From: Ligustrum vulgare
Lineage: Eukaryota > Streptophyta > Magnoliopsida > Lamiales > Oleaceae
Length of the DNA: 64,000 nt
Direction of reading: 5' to 3'
NCBI GenBank assembly: GCA_963555705.1
Contig: OY743173.1
Location: forward strand, 1,265,001-1,329,000
Below the pieces are notes generated by a model that was not told the origin of the DNA, searched no databases, and saw nothing but the letters and a program-made list of their open reading frames with translations. The translations under genes and the position numbers were made by a program. Positions 50,240 through 61,114 of the stretch are shown piece after piece. How positions within the stretch are numbered: position 1 is the stretch's first letter; the number at the start of each line of letters is the position of its first letter.

Positions 50240-50698
50240 ATTATTAATGTAGAACAGATGACGTTGGAGTTTAAGAGGAGATTGATAGAAAATCAACTAA
50301 GAAAACAAAAGTTTTGTTCAAACGGTCATAACTTTTTTGCATCGGTGTCAGAATCCTTATTATAATATGTTTTTGGAATCATCTCGCAGCGCTCTACAAC
50401 ATTCCTACTCGGCCTTCCCAGTTGAGGCCGTTTTCAGCTTCAAAAACGCAGTTTAAGGGTAGTTACTGGCTACTTGAAGTTTTTTGTGTTTTATTTAATT
50501 TCCCTTTGAGTTGTTTATTTTATTTAGATGTCTATTTTCGTCTTTTTGCTTAAATTCGGGTTCGAATAGACTATTTAAGGTTGTTTTGTCATTCAATTAT
50601 TCATTCATTATTCTGAAATAAAATTCCATTTCTCTGGTGGATTCCAGTTTGTACTCTTTCGATTTTACGTTAGTAAATCTTTACTTCCGTTCTGCATC
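50240..50698 (+). repeat. LTR-like fragment of an unidentified retroelement
   Basis: Contains CATAACTTTTTTGCATC, TATTTAAGG-type and AATAAAATTCC words, then TTTTACGTTAGTAAATC and an end TCTGCATCA. That resembles the U3-R-U5 layout of a plant Gypsy LTR. No partner LTR is in the window. Confidence 0.35.
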
Positions 50699-51815
50699 AA
50701 TTATTATGTATATATAAATATACTATTGTACTAGCTTCGAACTAATTCGATGACATTTAGGTATTTAAATTTAAATTGAATGATTCGATATACGAGAGAG
50801 TTGAATATTTCCATAACACATAATAATGTACTAAAAACTAGAGTACTAGTAGACTATAAATCTGCGATTGAGGCTGCAGTCTCCTTTTTTAGTAGCAACT
50901 TTCACTATTTTTTATATGCACTATTGTGAAGTACCGGGCCATCTCAAAGAATAATCAAATCACATCAGAGAAGCCGGTGCAACAACTTGATCCAAGATAT
51001 GTTCAATTCCATAGAGGCATTTCATCCAATTCGATGTGGTGGATGAATATATATGCATTTTTTTCGCTTATCATATTCATCTTTGTCCATTCAGCATACG
51101 AAATACCTTTTATTTATAAAACAAAGGGAATGCTTAAATTATATTATGATTTATAATTTCTTTTTAATAAAGTAGCATTTTTTTTTTCCAAGTTTTCTCT
51201 TTGTTATTGCCGTAAACTTCATTAAATTAACTGAAGACTTGATAATTCGATTTGAAAGTGAAGTGTTGGGTTGTTAGCAAGTTGTGACATAAATGGTTGT
51301 TGAATGTTTGGTATTATCAAGTTCAATTGGGCACAAACTTAGCACTTACTATACTTATGTCACATCTTATATATTTAACAATTACGTATTATTATGAAGT
51401 GCTCGGTTCGATCTACTTGATGTCGGCCATGATATTTTATTAGGGGAATTCCCCAAAAATGATTATTTAGTTATTATTATAAACTTTTTTAATAAGTATA
51501 AAAAGTTCCCTAAAAATACAATAAAACTTTATTTGGTCAAGTACAATTTCATTTTCATGGTATAAAAAATTTAAATAATCAATATACGTACACAAATAGA
51601 AGAAAATTTAATTAAATTAAACGTTATGGCCTTAGAGCTACTTTTCAAACTTAGACACGTGGATGCAGCAGGTGAATCCTTAGTTGAAATCCAACAAAGG
51701 GTGGTGGGCAACTAAGACGAATAACGATAGCCCGAAAGTTTTGGATCGTTGCTAGAGAGGGATCGATATGAAATATTACTTCATTAGAGTATAATTGAGA
51801 AGTCATTGGAGAAAA
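50699..51815. other. AT-rich spacer, no gene supported
   Basis: An open stretch at 50926-51156 encodes a hydrophobic peptide (MNIYAFFSLIIFIFVHSAYE) but has no recognised family or gene context. Confidence 0.4.
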
Positions 51816-51818
51816 TTA

Positions 51819-53021
51819 GGGGTTGTTCTCTTTGTGTTTCGATTTTGGATTTTGAGTTTTGGATTTTGTTTTGAATTTTGAATTTTGATTGTTTGTTTTG
51901 GGATTACTGAAAACATGTTCTCTTTGTAATTTTGAAAAACTGTTTTCAAAATAAAAAACTGAAAAATACGTTTACTTTGTAATTTTTTTATATATTTATT
52001 TTGTAATATTTTATATGTAAAAAATGATTGATTTGTTGAATATCATTAATTTTAATGTTAATAAATCAGTTAGTTATCTATATCAATAAATTCATCATTA
52101 ATATTATTTCAGCTAAACAAAAATTTAACCACATACCAACAAAATCTTAACATGAATCTATATATAATGACAAAATAACATAAGAATTTCATGTGAAAGA
52201 AGTGTCTTACATTTACAAATAAAAATAATAAAAAATAAAAAATTACAAAAAAAAAAGATTTTTTTTTTAAATTTTTTTTTTTTTTTTTTAACATGGATCT
52301 ATATAATGACAAAATAACATAAGAACTTCAAGTGAAAGAAGTGTCTCACTTTTACCAAAAAAAAATAAAATAATAATAAATAAATAAATAAAATTACAAA
52401 AAAAAAAAAATCTTAAAATGGATCTATATATAATGACAATATAATATAAGAAGTTCAAGTGAATGAAGTGTCTCACTTTTACAAAAAAAAAAAAAAAAAT
52501 TACAAAAAAATAAAATAAATCTTAACATGATCTATATATAATGACAAAATAACATAAGAACTTCAAGTGAAGGAAGTATCTCTCACTTTTACAAAAAAAA
52601 AAATAATAATAATAATTTACAAAAAAAAAAAATATCTTAACATTGATTTATATATAATGACAAAATAACATAAGAACTTCAAGTAAAGGAAGTATCTCAT
52701 ATTTAAAAAAATAATAATAATAATAAATAAAAAAATACAAAAAAAAATCTTAACATGGATCTATATATAATGGCAAAATAATATAAGAACTTCAAGTGAA
52801 GGAAGTGTCTCACATTTAAAAAAAAAAAAAAATTCAAAACGTGCGTTTTGGTGGTTTTGAATTTTTTAACACAAAATATTAAAAACGTAATAAACTCGTT
52901 TTGAGTTTCCTTTGTAATTTTTTAAGTGTTTTGGAAAACTCGTTTTTGAAAATGGGCAAAGTGAACGCGTTTTCGATATTTCCAAAAATCGAAAACTCAA
53001 AACAGTAAAGAGAACGGGACC
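51819..53021. mobile_element. Tourist-like element (1.2 kb) with six internal tandem repeats
   Basis: Ends GGGGTTGTTCTCTTTGT and (reverse complement) GGTCCCGTTCTCTTTACTG, flanked by TTA on both sides (51816-51818, 53022-53024). The complementarity extends further inward over AAAAC/GTTTT-rich sequence. It has no transposase. The core is a tandem array at 52142-52818. Confidence 0.78.
52142..52818. repeat. Six tandem copies of a core of about 70 bp separated by A-rich linkers
   Basis: Copies of AACATGGATCTATATATAAT-GACAAAATAACATAAGAACT-TCAAGTGAAGGAAGTGTCTC start near 52142, 52289, 52411, 52520, 52634 and 52748. Spacing falls from 147 to about 110-114 bp. Linkers are poly-A with TAA/AAT variation, consistent with replication slippage. 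Confidence 0.88.
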
Positions 53022-53376
53022 TTAGGATTTCATTTGAAAAGATTTAACTTGACGTGTTAAGTAGAATAATGCAATCTCTTTATATTTACTTGATCAATCT
53101 TTGATTGAAGGGACACTTGACACCCATTTTCCCAACAATATATCCATTTTCTTAGCCACAAACCTATTTTTTTCCCCGACCTCGAGTTTCAATTCTCTCT
53201 TAATTTCGTATACTTCTACCAAACAAAAATAGCTCAAAGAGTTGAGATACAAGTCTTAAAATTCATTTCTATTATTTGATCATATTCAATTTACTTTTAT
53301 GATAATATATTTGTCCTTTTTTCTATCGACTTCTTTTCTTTTAGATCAATCATCTAAATACAAAACATTACTCTTA

Positions 53377-53901
53377 GGCCCTGTTTGATTACACAAAATT
53401 TTTCATGAAAAATGAAATATGTTTTCCAATTCTCACTTTTGATTTGTTTGTTTGACAAAATTTTCCATATAAACTTTTTTCGCGGACCCCACTTTTTCTT
53501 CCATTTTCCTTGATTTGGTGGAAAAGATTTTCTTTGGGTTTTGGTGGAAAAATATTTTCCATGATAGATGAAAAATGATTTTGGACACGTTTAATCAATT
53601 TTGTTGTTGTTAATTGACTTATTTTCTTTTCAAAAAATAACATTATCATCATCAAGTGCAAATATATTTAAAAAGTAAAAAAAAAATTGATTAAAATAGC
53701 AAAAAATTACTTTATTTTCCATGGAAAATAATGTCAATCAAACAACAAAAGTTGGAAAATTCCCTACTTTTTCCACCTAGAAAATTAAATCAATCAAACA
53801 CATTAAACTTCTAATTCCCAGTAATTCAATTACCTAGAAATCAATTTCCTGAAATTCATTTTCTTTCCACCCAAATTTCACCATCGCTATTAAACGGACC
53901 C
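53377..53901. mobile_element. Tourist-like MITE, 525 bp
   Basis: Ends GGCCCTGTTTGATTA and GGGTCCGTTTAATAG (right end read as reverse complement), flanked by TTA at 53374-53376 and 53902-53904. The inner halves contain matching TTTTCCA/TGGAAAA blocks. Confidence 0.75.
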
Positions 53902-54437
53902 TTAGTGTTGACTTACGAGATTTGCTTGCCCAACACAATCGTCACGTATCCACTCATGATTAATTATTTCACATTAAATACCCTATAAAGTATTGTCCAA
54001 GTGTTACAAAATTAAACCCTAAGTTCATGTCTTTATCTAGAAACCATAAAGGACCGGAAGTCATTACATATACTCGATGCTTCTTCCTTTATCTTTCATT
54101 GTAACCCTAAAATGATGGGGTCGATCATCATAAAAATTACACGACGCATCAAAATCTCAACGAGGCATCATGAGATCCATCAATATCTTTATAGTCATTG
54201 GTCAACGTGTATATGTATGTATGCATCCCATGGCATGCCAAGTTCTTTTCCAATGCCTTTCCCTCCCTCATTGATTGGCATGATGAGTCTTCATCATCTT
54301 GTATCATTAGTCGAGCTTTTTAACTTGAAAACGCCTATTTATTGACTATTCAAGTACAGAGTACATATTCGATAGATTTATGAACCATTATGGCGACTTC
54401 ATTTATGATTGACATAATGTTTCATTGTACTGTATTA

Positions 54438-54662
54438 GCCTCTATTTTGTAAAAATTATTTATAATTTTTGTTTGTAAAAAGGGTCAATAACAACATTTC
54501 ATTAGTCCATATTTTTTAAAAGTCAACAATTTTCACTAGTCAAATATTTTCGTCTACCATTTTTTATTTTTCAAAAATAGGGACCAAGAATATGTTGATA
54601 GGTAACTATTTATATATAATATTTAGAAACAACAATTTATAAATAATTTATCAAACAGAGGC
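54438..54662. mobile_element. Tourist-like MITE, 225 bp
   Basis: Inverted ends of about 27 bp (GCCTCTATTTTGTAAAAATT left; right end reverse complement GCCTCTGTTTGATAAATTAT), flanked by TTA on both sides (54435-54437, 54663-54665). No ORF. Confidence 0.82.
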
Positions 54663-54665
54663 TTA

Positions 54666-56571
54666 GTAATCGAGACATACTACATCATTAATAGAGAGAG
54701 ATTTTAATTCAACAACAATTAGCTAGTTATGCCCCTCTTTGAGACCTGATTTTTAAAATCTAACATTTTTCGAATTCAATCAAAATCATTCATTCTTAAT
54801 CAATCGTACAATATTTAACTTTTCAAAAAATTTAAAATCACACATTCTTCAAAAAATCACAAAAACTCCATAAAACCTCTACACCAACAGGGGCTATGTA
54901 ACTTATTGATTTATACTGAGTGGATAACATACTCGATACAATATTTGCAAACTTTGACGGTGAATTATCTTGTGTTCATCTTCTTGCCACGTTGAGAAAA
55001 AGTTCTTGTCCACTTTGTTTGTTATGTAGATAGAAGAGAAGAAGAATATTTCTTATCCAATATTCTAATTAATGTATTTTGTTGGATAACTTCATCTTCC
55101 TGTCTAATTTCAGTTTACTTTGTGATCCATGCAAACAAACAGAATGCCGACAAATGAAATTCAATAGAGAACATTCAAACAAAATTTTCATTTGGCCCCA
55201 AAAAGAATTCTCATTTTTCTCTCATGTATAAACAAGAAAGGAAATCAAAAATATAATCATATACCTAAAAAGGAAAAATCAACCAACTCCCAAAAATAAT
55301 TTCTTTTTTTTCTTTAACATATTGATAAGAATAATATGCAGCCCCGTTTAGTAAGTCAGAGTCAACAATCAATCTCAACCATATATTTCATGGAACTCGC
55401 AATTTTTCAACCATACATCTCATCAACTTTTATAAAAATCTCTTAAAAACGTAATTTTAATCTCCACCAATCATGGGCGCAAAATAAATTCTATACATAA
55501 AATGAAGAATAAAGTTATTTGTCCTTACCAGCGGTCAATGTCACATTCTCCAATAAATTAATATGCATTGTAACTTTATAGGAAAATGTGATGATAAACA
55601 CGATTTACAAATAACATTATTCAAAGAAGAAATTCAACAAATTTAGGATAGACAAAATAAATTTGAATTAAATTACTTGTACAAATAAAGTTGTACAAAT
55701 TAGTGTATTAACCCTCACATGGACATCGGGTCCACACACAATATTTTATCCGTGGACCTCTCGGTACACTAGTTTGAAAAGCTTTGTTTGAATGAGTAGC
55801 AAAGTTGAATAAATTAACATAAGAAACGTGATGCAAAATAACACAGGCAATTCTTTTGAAGATTTTGGATATAATCACAAAGAGTGTGACAAAGATATAG
55901 ACTTTCGATAGATTCATGAAATCTCTTAAGTAGTGATTCTGAAAAATGATCAAATACCTGCATGCATTCAGCATACAATGACGAGAGGTATCACTCAGAC
56001 GAATGAAGTGTAATTTCATACTTTTTTTTTTAGCTTTTACTTGTATTCCGATAGACGCAACGCAAATAAATCCTTAACTCATAAGTTCATAACCAATCGT
56101 GAGACTCAAACATTATTTGTTTGGACCTTATTACGAGAATTTGGAATGAGATAGGCCTACCCTCGTGTTCGAACAGGGGTTGGGTTCATGTGATGGAGCT
56201 GGTTGAGACAATTTATCTGCTACAAGACAAGGGGAGATTTCAGTTACAAAACACAGCATTAATTCACAGGAATCTCCACTATTTTTTTTTTGTTTATTTA
56301 TTATTATTTTTTTTATCAACTTTCTTATGTTCTTTCAATCAGAGTCAATAGTCAAGGATATGGATATGGATATGGATACGGATACGGACAGTTCTAAATT
56401 ATGATTCCCACGCAGAAGACGGTTCATGTGGACCCGGTCCACGACCCACCGTTGGGTGTTACCAACTACAGTTAGGGCCCGTGGGGCCGAAGTTTCATTT
56501 AATTTTCTGAATAAAAACTAAGCCCTCATGGCATAATATATTTTCCATTGAATTGCCTTGTCTCCTTTAAT

Positions 56572-56630
<59 letters not shown>

Positions 56631-56666
56631 CACACACACACACACACAATATATAATGAGTGTAAG
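54666..56666. other. Intergenic DNA with simple repeats
   Basis: No gene is supported. GGATAT/GGATAC hexamer repeats lie near 56358-56391, and an AT run followed by a CA run at 56577-56648. Confidence 0.45.
56577..56648. repeat. Compound AT then AC microsatellite
   Basis: Roughly 25 AT units pass directly into about 9 AC units. Confidence 0.95.
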
Positions 56667-56674
56667 GGTAGGTG

Positions 56675-57066
56675 TAGAGGTGGGCGTGGGTTGGGTTGGG
56701 TCGATTTTTTGTCCAATCAGAACCCAACTCACTATGGTCGGGTTGATAAAAAATTAACCCAACCAAACCCAATTACAAGTTCAAACCCAACCCAACCCAC
56801 CAAATTTCGGTCGGGTCGAGTTAGGTCGGGTTGGACTTTGGCCAAATTAGTAAAAATTTTGAAAAAAAAAAAACATGAATCAATCTTTAATTTAAATCAA
56901 TTATGTAAACTACAATAACCAAAAATAAAATATATTGAATACTTGCTAATAAAATTAAAATATGTTCAATCAATATTTAAATAAGTTACGTTTCATTTAA
57001 AAAACAAAAAAAACAAACAAATTTTTTTTATTTGAGTCGGGTTCGGCCAGTTTTTGCCCACCTTTA
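56675..57066. mobile_element. hAT-like MITE, 392 bp
   Basis: Ends TAGAGGTGGGC and TAAAGGTGGGC (right end reverse complement), flanked by 8-bp direct repeats GGTAGGTG (56667-56674) and GGTTGGTG (57067-57074), 7 of 8 identical. The interior is full of GGGTTGGG / CCCAACCC words pairing across the element. There is no transposase. Confidence 0.75.
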
Positions 57067-58065
57067 GGTTGGTGGGTGGGGGGATTGGGCATAGGTGACA
57101 TTAATATTTAAGAGGTGTGAGGTGCAGCCAAGGCATGGGTAATGGGTTGTTCTAATATGGACTAGGCTATTGATCCCACTTGTTTCTAAGTACATTTGTA
57201 CAATATTTATCGACATTTGAAATTTTATCTTAAATGTAATATTTAATTAAGTTGGAATATTATATTGCATCAAGATTGTAGTTCATTTCTAAACACCAAT
57301 TCTAAAATCCGAGCTACAAACATATCAAATTACTCATTTGAGAATTGAACGTCAATTCTAAAATTAGACCCATAAACAAATCAAATTACTCGTTTGAGCT
57401 TTGTAAGCCTCTGAGTCCTGAAGTTCAACAGATAGTTCAAAGCCTTGAGCATTGTTTTCACTTTATACAGTGTTCGGTAACAGTAAATAAAATGGTTTAT
57501 AAATCATTTTTTTAAAATAATTTTTTAAACAACTTTTTAATCACATTTATTTTCTCTCTATAATTTTCAATCACATATTTTACCTAAAAATTACAAAAAA
57601 AACCACCCAACCGCCGCCGAACACACTGTTAGTCAACGTGCCACATTAACGCTTAACAAATGTACGTTCAATGTAATCTAGTACTTATGAAACATTTACT
57701 AAGTGTGTATTTGGTATTGTTTAAAAATGGAGGTTTTTTTTTTTTTTTAATGAATAGTAATTTTTAGGAGAATGAATAGTTGAGACTTGATTAAAAAGTC
57801 AAATATTGTAGGCTTGACTTTTAATGAATGGTTGAAATTGAGTGATGTAGAAAAAAGAGAATTTGAAAATTTTATAATGCTGGGGTGTAACATTATTGAT
57901 AGTAGTCTGATCTTGTGAATCTTCACCCATCTCTACTTCTGCTACACTTACAGATTAATATGATGAGCTTCATCAGATAATACCAGTCTGCGGGTGAGAG
58001 ATTGCTTCATGCTATGTTCCAAATTAATGTCAGTACATATAGAAAATACAACTTCATCCTCCAAT
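57067..58065. other. Intergenic DNA, no gene seen
   Basis: 57510-57640 contains a diverged relative of the 49781 MITE family (TTTTTAATCACATTTATTTT-type interior). Otherwise nothing was recognised. Confidence 0.4.
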
Positions 58066-58184
58066 GGTTCGTTTGGCAAGACTTTTAAAAGCTAAAAATT
58101 ACTTCTGAGATCTTCATATCGTTAGTAGAGCCTTCTCAAGAAATTCTTTTATAAAAAGTAGAAGCAAAGTCTTGCCAAACAGGT
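58066..58184. mobile_element. Small MITE-like palindrome
   Basis: GTTTGGCAAGACTTT (58071-58085) and its perfect reverse complement AAAGTCTTGCCAAAC (58166-58180) bound an interior that also pairs partly (TTACTTCT / AGAAGCAAAG region). Target duplication unclear. Confidence 0.6.
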
Positions 58185-60577
58185 CTCAGTCTCAAGAGTA
58201 TCGTTTTCAAACTCTCCACCCAGCTTAATTCACAAGTCAAATTTACACAGTGAGTACAAGTACACAATACCATGATGCAGTGGGGGCTAATCTGGAAAAC
58301 AAGACAGATGAAAGAGGAATGCTACCATCAAAAGCAATTAATATCTCATCTCAATAACTAAAAGGACACGAGCTTTTAATTTCCATTACTTGATAATAAC
58401 ACGTCCAATCATGTGGCTTAAACACTATTAGAAAATAGTACAAGAGGAGGATTTGGATTTTTTGGCAAGTTAGTGTATTCCTGGGTGAAAAAGAATGGGA
58501 TAACCTATGCTATTATTATACAAATATAATAGTCTCTGTCCTTATTTTTAAGTCCTACTAAAATTACACATGGGATTTTGAAATGACAGCGACAATTGAT
58601 ATGCCATAGCTTAAATATGATTAATGATGAAGGAGACGTAAGGATGTGAATCAGCATCACCTGCAAAGCCGCCCATCCCTCTTTGCTCCTCAGTTTTCCA
58701 GTATGTCTACATTTACACATGGAAGAGAGATGAAATTTTCTGAGAGAAATTTTTTGACAGTGATCAGAGTTCACAAGTTCCCGGGACCATCATAAGATGA
58801 TTGCCCTGAATCATGGGCTTCTAGAAATTGCTTTACAGAATGTTTTGACCAAGAATGTGATACAGTAAAAGTTAAATATCTTTATGTTTTCACAAGTGTC
58901 CTAATTTAGCCTGCGTTTAGCCAAATGAAATATTCCAAGTGTTATAATCAACATGTTTTCTCAAACTACTTTTTAACCACATACATTTCTCCAAACCACT
59001 TTTTAACCACAAATTCTACCTAAACACCACCCTACAAAAGTGTTAAAATAGTTGCTGAACACAGGCTTAGATAACTTTACATTTTTTCTTCATTTAATTA
59101 AAAGAAGTTATTTTTTAAGCGAATTCTTTACCTTGCTGTCAAGAGAAATAACTTTTTGTACTACTCTGACCCATAAAAAAAAAATTATTTATTTTAATAC
59201 TTGCTAATTTACTCATAAGTAAACTTCTTAGGCTTTCCAAACACGCCCTTAATGATTTATACCTCCCTGTGAAGTCTGGACCACCTAAGTCGATCTATTG
59301 GATAGATATTACTGTAATGCATAGAGAGCTTTGAATTTGCACCTTCCTATAGCATATTGAGTGAAGATTGTTTGTCAAAATGACAGGAAGTTAACATCCC
59401 AGTTTCTTTGATTTCATAGACAGTATCTAGTAAGTTTATTCAATTTGTCATAGGGATGCAAGTTTATGAAGTGAAAAGTACAAGTGTTCGGAAAAGCAAC
59501 ACATAATTAACCTGAGGAAGAGGTCGACCTAAAATCACAGAGCAAGCAGTAATTGAAAATGAGGATCCATGTAGTCAAACCCCAAATAAGTACTGGATAA
59601 GGAAAATTATCTGAGATAGGGATTTTAACCATAAAATTTTTCTTAATCAGATCACACGCAATACGGATTTGATCAGTAGATGTTGGCCCTACTTCTAATC
59701 AGATCCACGTTACATGTATTTTGTCATGAAGCCACAAAACGATCGTGAAAATCAAAAAAAAACTTAGAATAGACCAAATATAGTACTTGTTTGAACTTTA
59801 GCAGAGTCCCTCAAGAATTGAACGAACTTTCTTCTCACTTTTCATTTAAGGTGATAATACTGCAGACTGAGTTAAATTAAATGATCTGAAAGCACACAAG
59901 TTTAAGTAATTATCGACATCCGACTAGAACAGGAAAAAGAGGTGAGCAGAAAACATAATAGAAGTCGAGAACTACCAAAAATGATGGTGGCAGACCATAT
60001 AGCAGAATGCTTTCAGTGAACACACGTACAGCACAGAAGTGCATCCAGGAGCTAAAAACATGTAGGATAGGTGTAACACAATTTTAATTATACCATTATC
60101 TATGTCAATTCCAGAAAGTGTAACAATATAGAACAAGGGGGACAAACTTTATTTTTTAGATAATCATGTCCAACGCGGACTAATCACTTATTTGTGAAAG
60201 CAGAGCAGAGCACATTTGCTCCCCAATTGATGTTTTGACTTCTAAACAGATCTGGCATTAGCTGAAGAGGTATCATTCCATCTTTTCACTAGTATAAGTA
60301 ACCTCACTTTTTCCTCAAATAAATGTCAGACCAAAAGAAGCGCAATTCTGATACCTAATAATTTCATTTGCTCTGTTGTAAATGAGGTAGTTCAACCACA
60401 GATCAAAGTGTAGTGAAAATTATGGGAAGAATAAAAAAAAGTTCAAAACAACACCATAAAAACAGAGATGGCTTTTAAATGTAACTAAAAACGATCACAA
60501 GTCTCAGCAAGTTTTGAGAGGGAAAAAACAAAATACCTCTCCTTAACTAGTGTAGCGCAATCGCAATAGAGAGCTTC
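58185..60577. other. Intergenic or intronic DNA
   Basis: Apart from the MITE at 58909 no feature was supported. If the exon-like piece at 60578 is real, this would be its 3' flank. Confidence 0.4.
58909..59066. mobile_element. Tourist-like MITE, 158 bp
   Basis: Ends GCCTGCGTTTAGCCAA and GCCTGTGTTCAGCAA (right end reverse complement), with TTA duplication at 58906-58908 and 59067-59069. The interior repeats ACTTTTTAACCACA twice. Confidence 0.8.
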
Positions 60578-60661
60578 TCAATGCATTCGGTCTTGATTCA
60601 GCTTTTCAAGTTCCTGCCTTTTACTCTCTTGTATTTCTGGATTATATTCAAAATCACGAAT
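60578..60661 (-). pseudogene. Possible terminal exon of an unrecognised minus-strand gene
   Basis: After an acceptor-like TTTAG the minus strand reads IRDFEYNPEIQESKRQELEK then LNQDRMH and a TGA at 60578-60580. The charged, helical C-terminus looks protein-like. Upstream exons would lie at higher coordinates, across the Copia insertion at 60876. The family is not recognised. Confidence 0.35.
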
Positions 60662-60875
60662 CTAAACTACACAACAATCAAACTTTTGTTAGATGAGACC
60701 TTCCTCCAAAATTAATACCTCCTCTTGTTTAAACAAACAAAGTTTTATGTGTAACGCATGAGAATATTATCAAAACAAAACAAAAAATAGATGAAATAGT
60801 TTGCATAATAGATGGGATACTTGTCAACACTCACTTGGAAATTTCTGTCACGTGCCTTAGTTCTAAAGTTGTCAG

Positions 60876-61077
60876 TGTTGAAATCTTGTGTGAATATTGT
60901 ATTTCTTTTTTTTTTTATTTGATTGATTTTAGGAGATCGATTATAGGTTATATAAGAAGATTATGATTGATTTTATTTTCCATATTTAGGTGTTCATTGT
61001 AATTATATATTGTATATTGTATTCTTCATTCATTCAATAAAACAAGAAATTCCATATTCTCAATACTATCTCTTACA
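60876..61077 (+). repeat. Copia 5' LTR (about 202 bp)
   Basis: Starts TGTTGAAATCTTG and ends CTATCTCTTACA, directly followed by the primer-binding site. A TATA-like GTTATATAAG lies at 60948. The short length fits small-LTR Copia lineages such as Retrofit/Ale. The 3' LTR needed for proof is outside the window. Confidence 0.78.
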
Positions 61078-61089
61078 TGGTATCAGAGC
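61078..61089 (+). promoter_or_regulatory. Copia primer-binding site
   Basis: TGGTATCAGAGC is an exact match to the 3' end complement of plant initiator tRNA-Met and abuts the LTR end. Confidence 0.92.
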
Positions 61090-61114
61090 CGGATCTCTTC
61101 AAATCCGTGCTAAA

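Noticed and set aside
50926..51156. 76-codon open stretch with a hydrophobic segment
   Set aside because: Has no ATG start, promoter, splice partner or known family, and ORFs of this length arise by chance in AT-rich DNA.
56700..56830. Interstitial telomere repeat
   Set aside because: The words are GGGTTGGG/CCCAACCC, not TTTAGGG, and they lie inside a hAT-like element.
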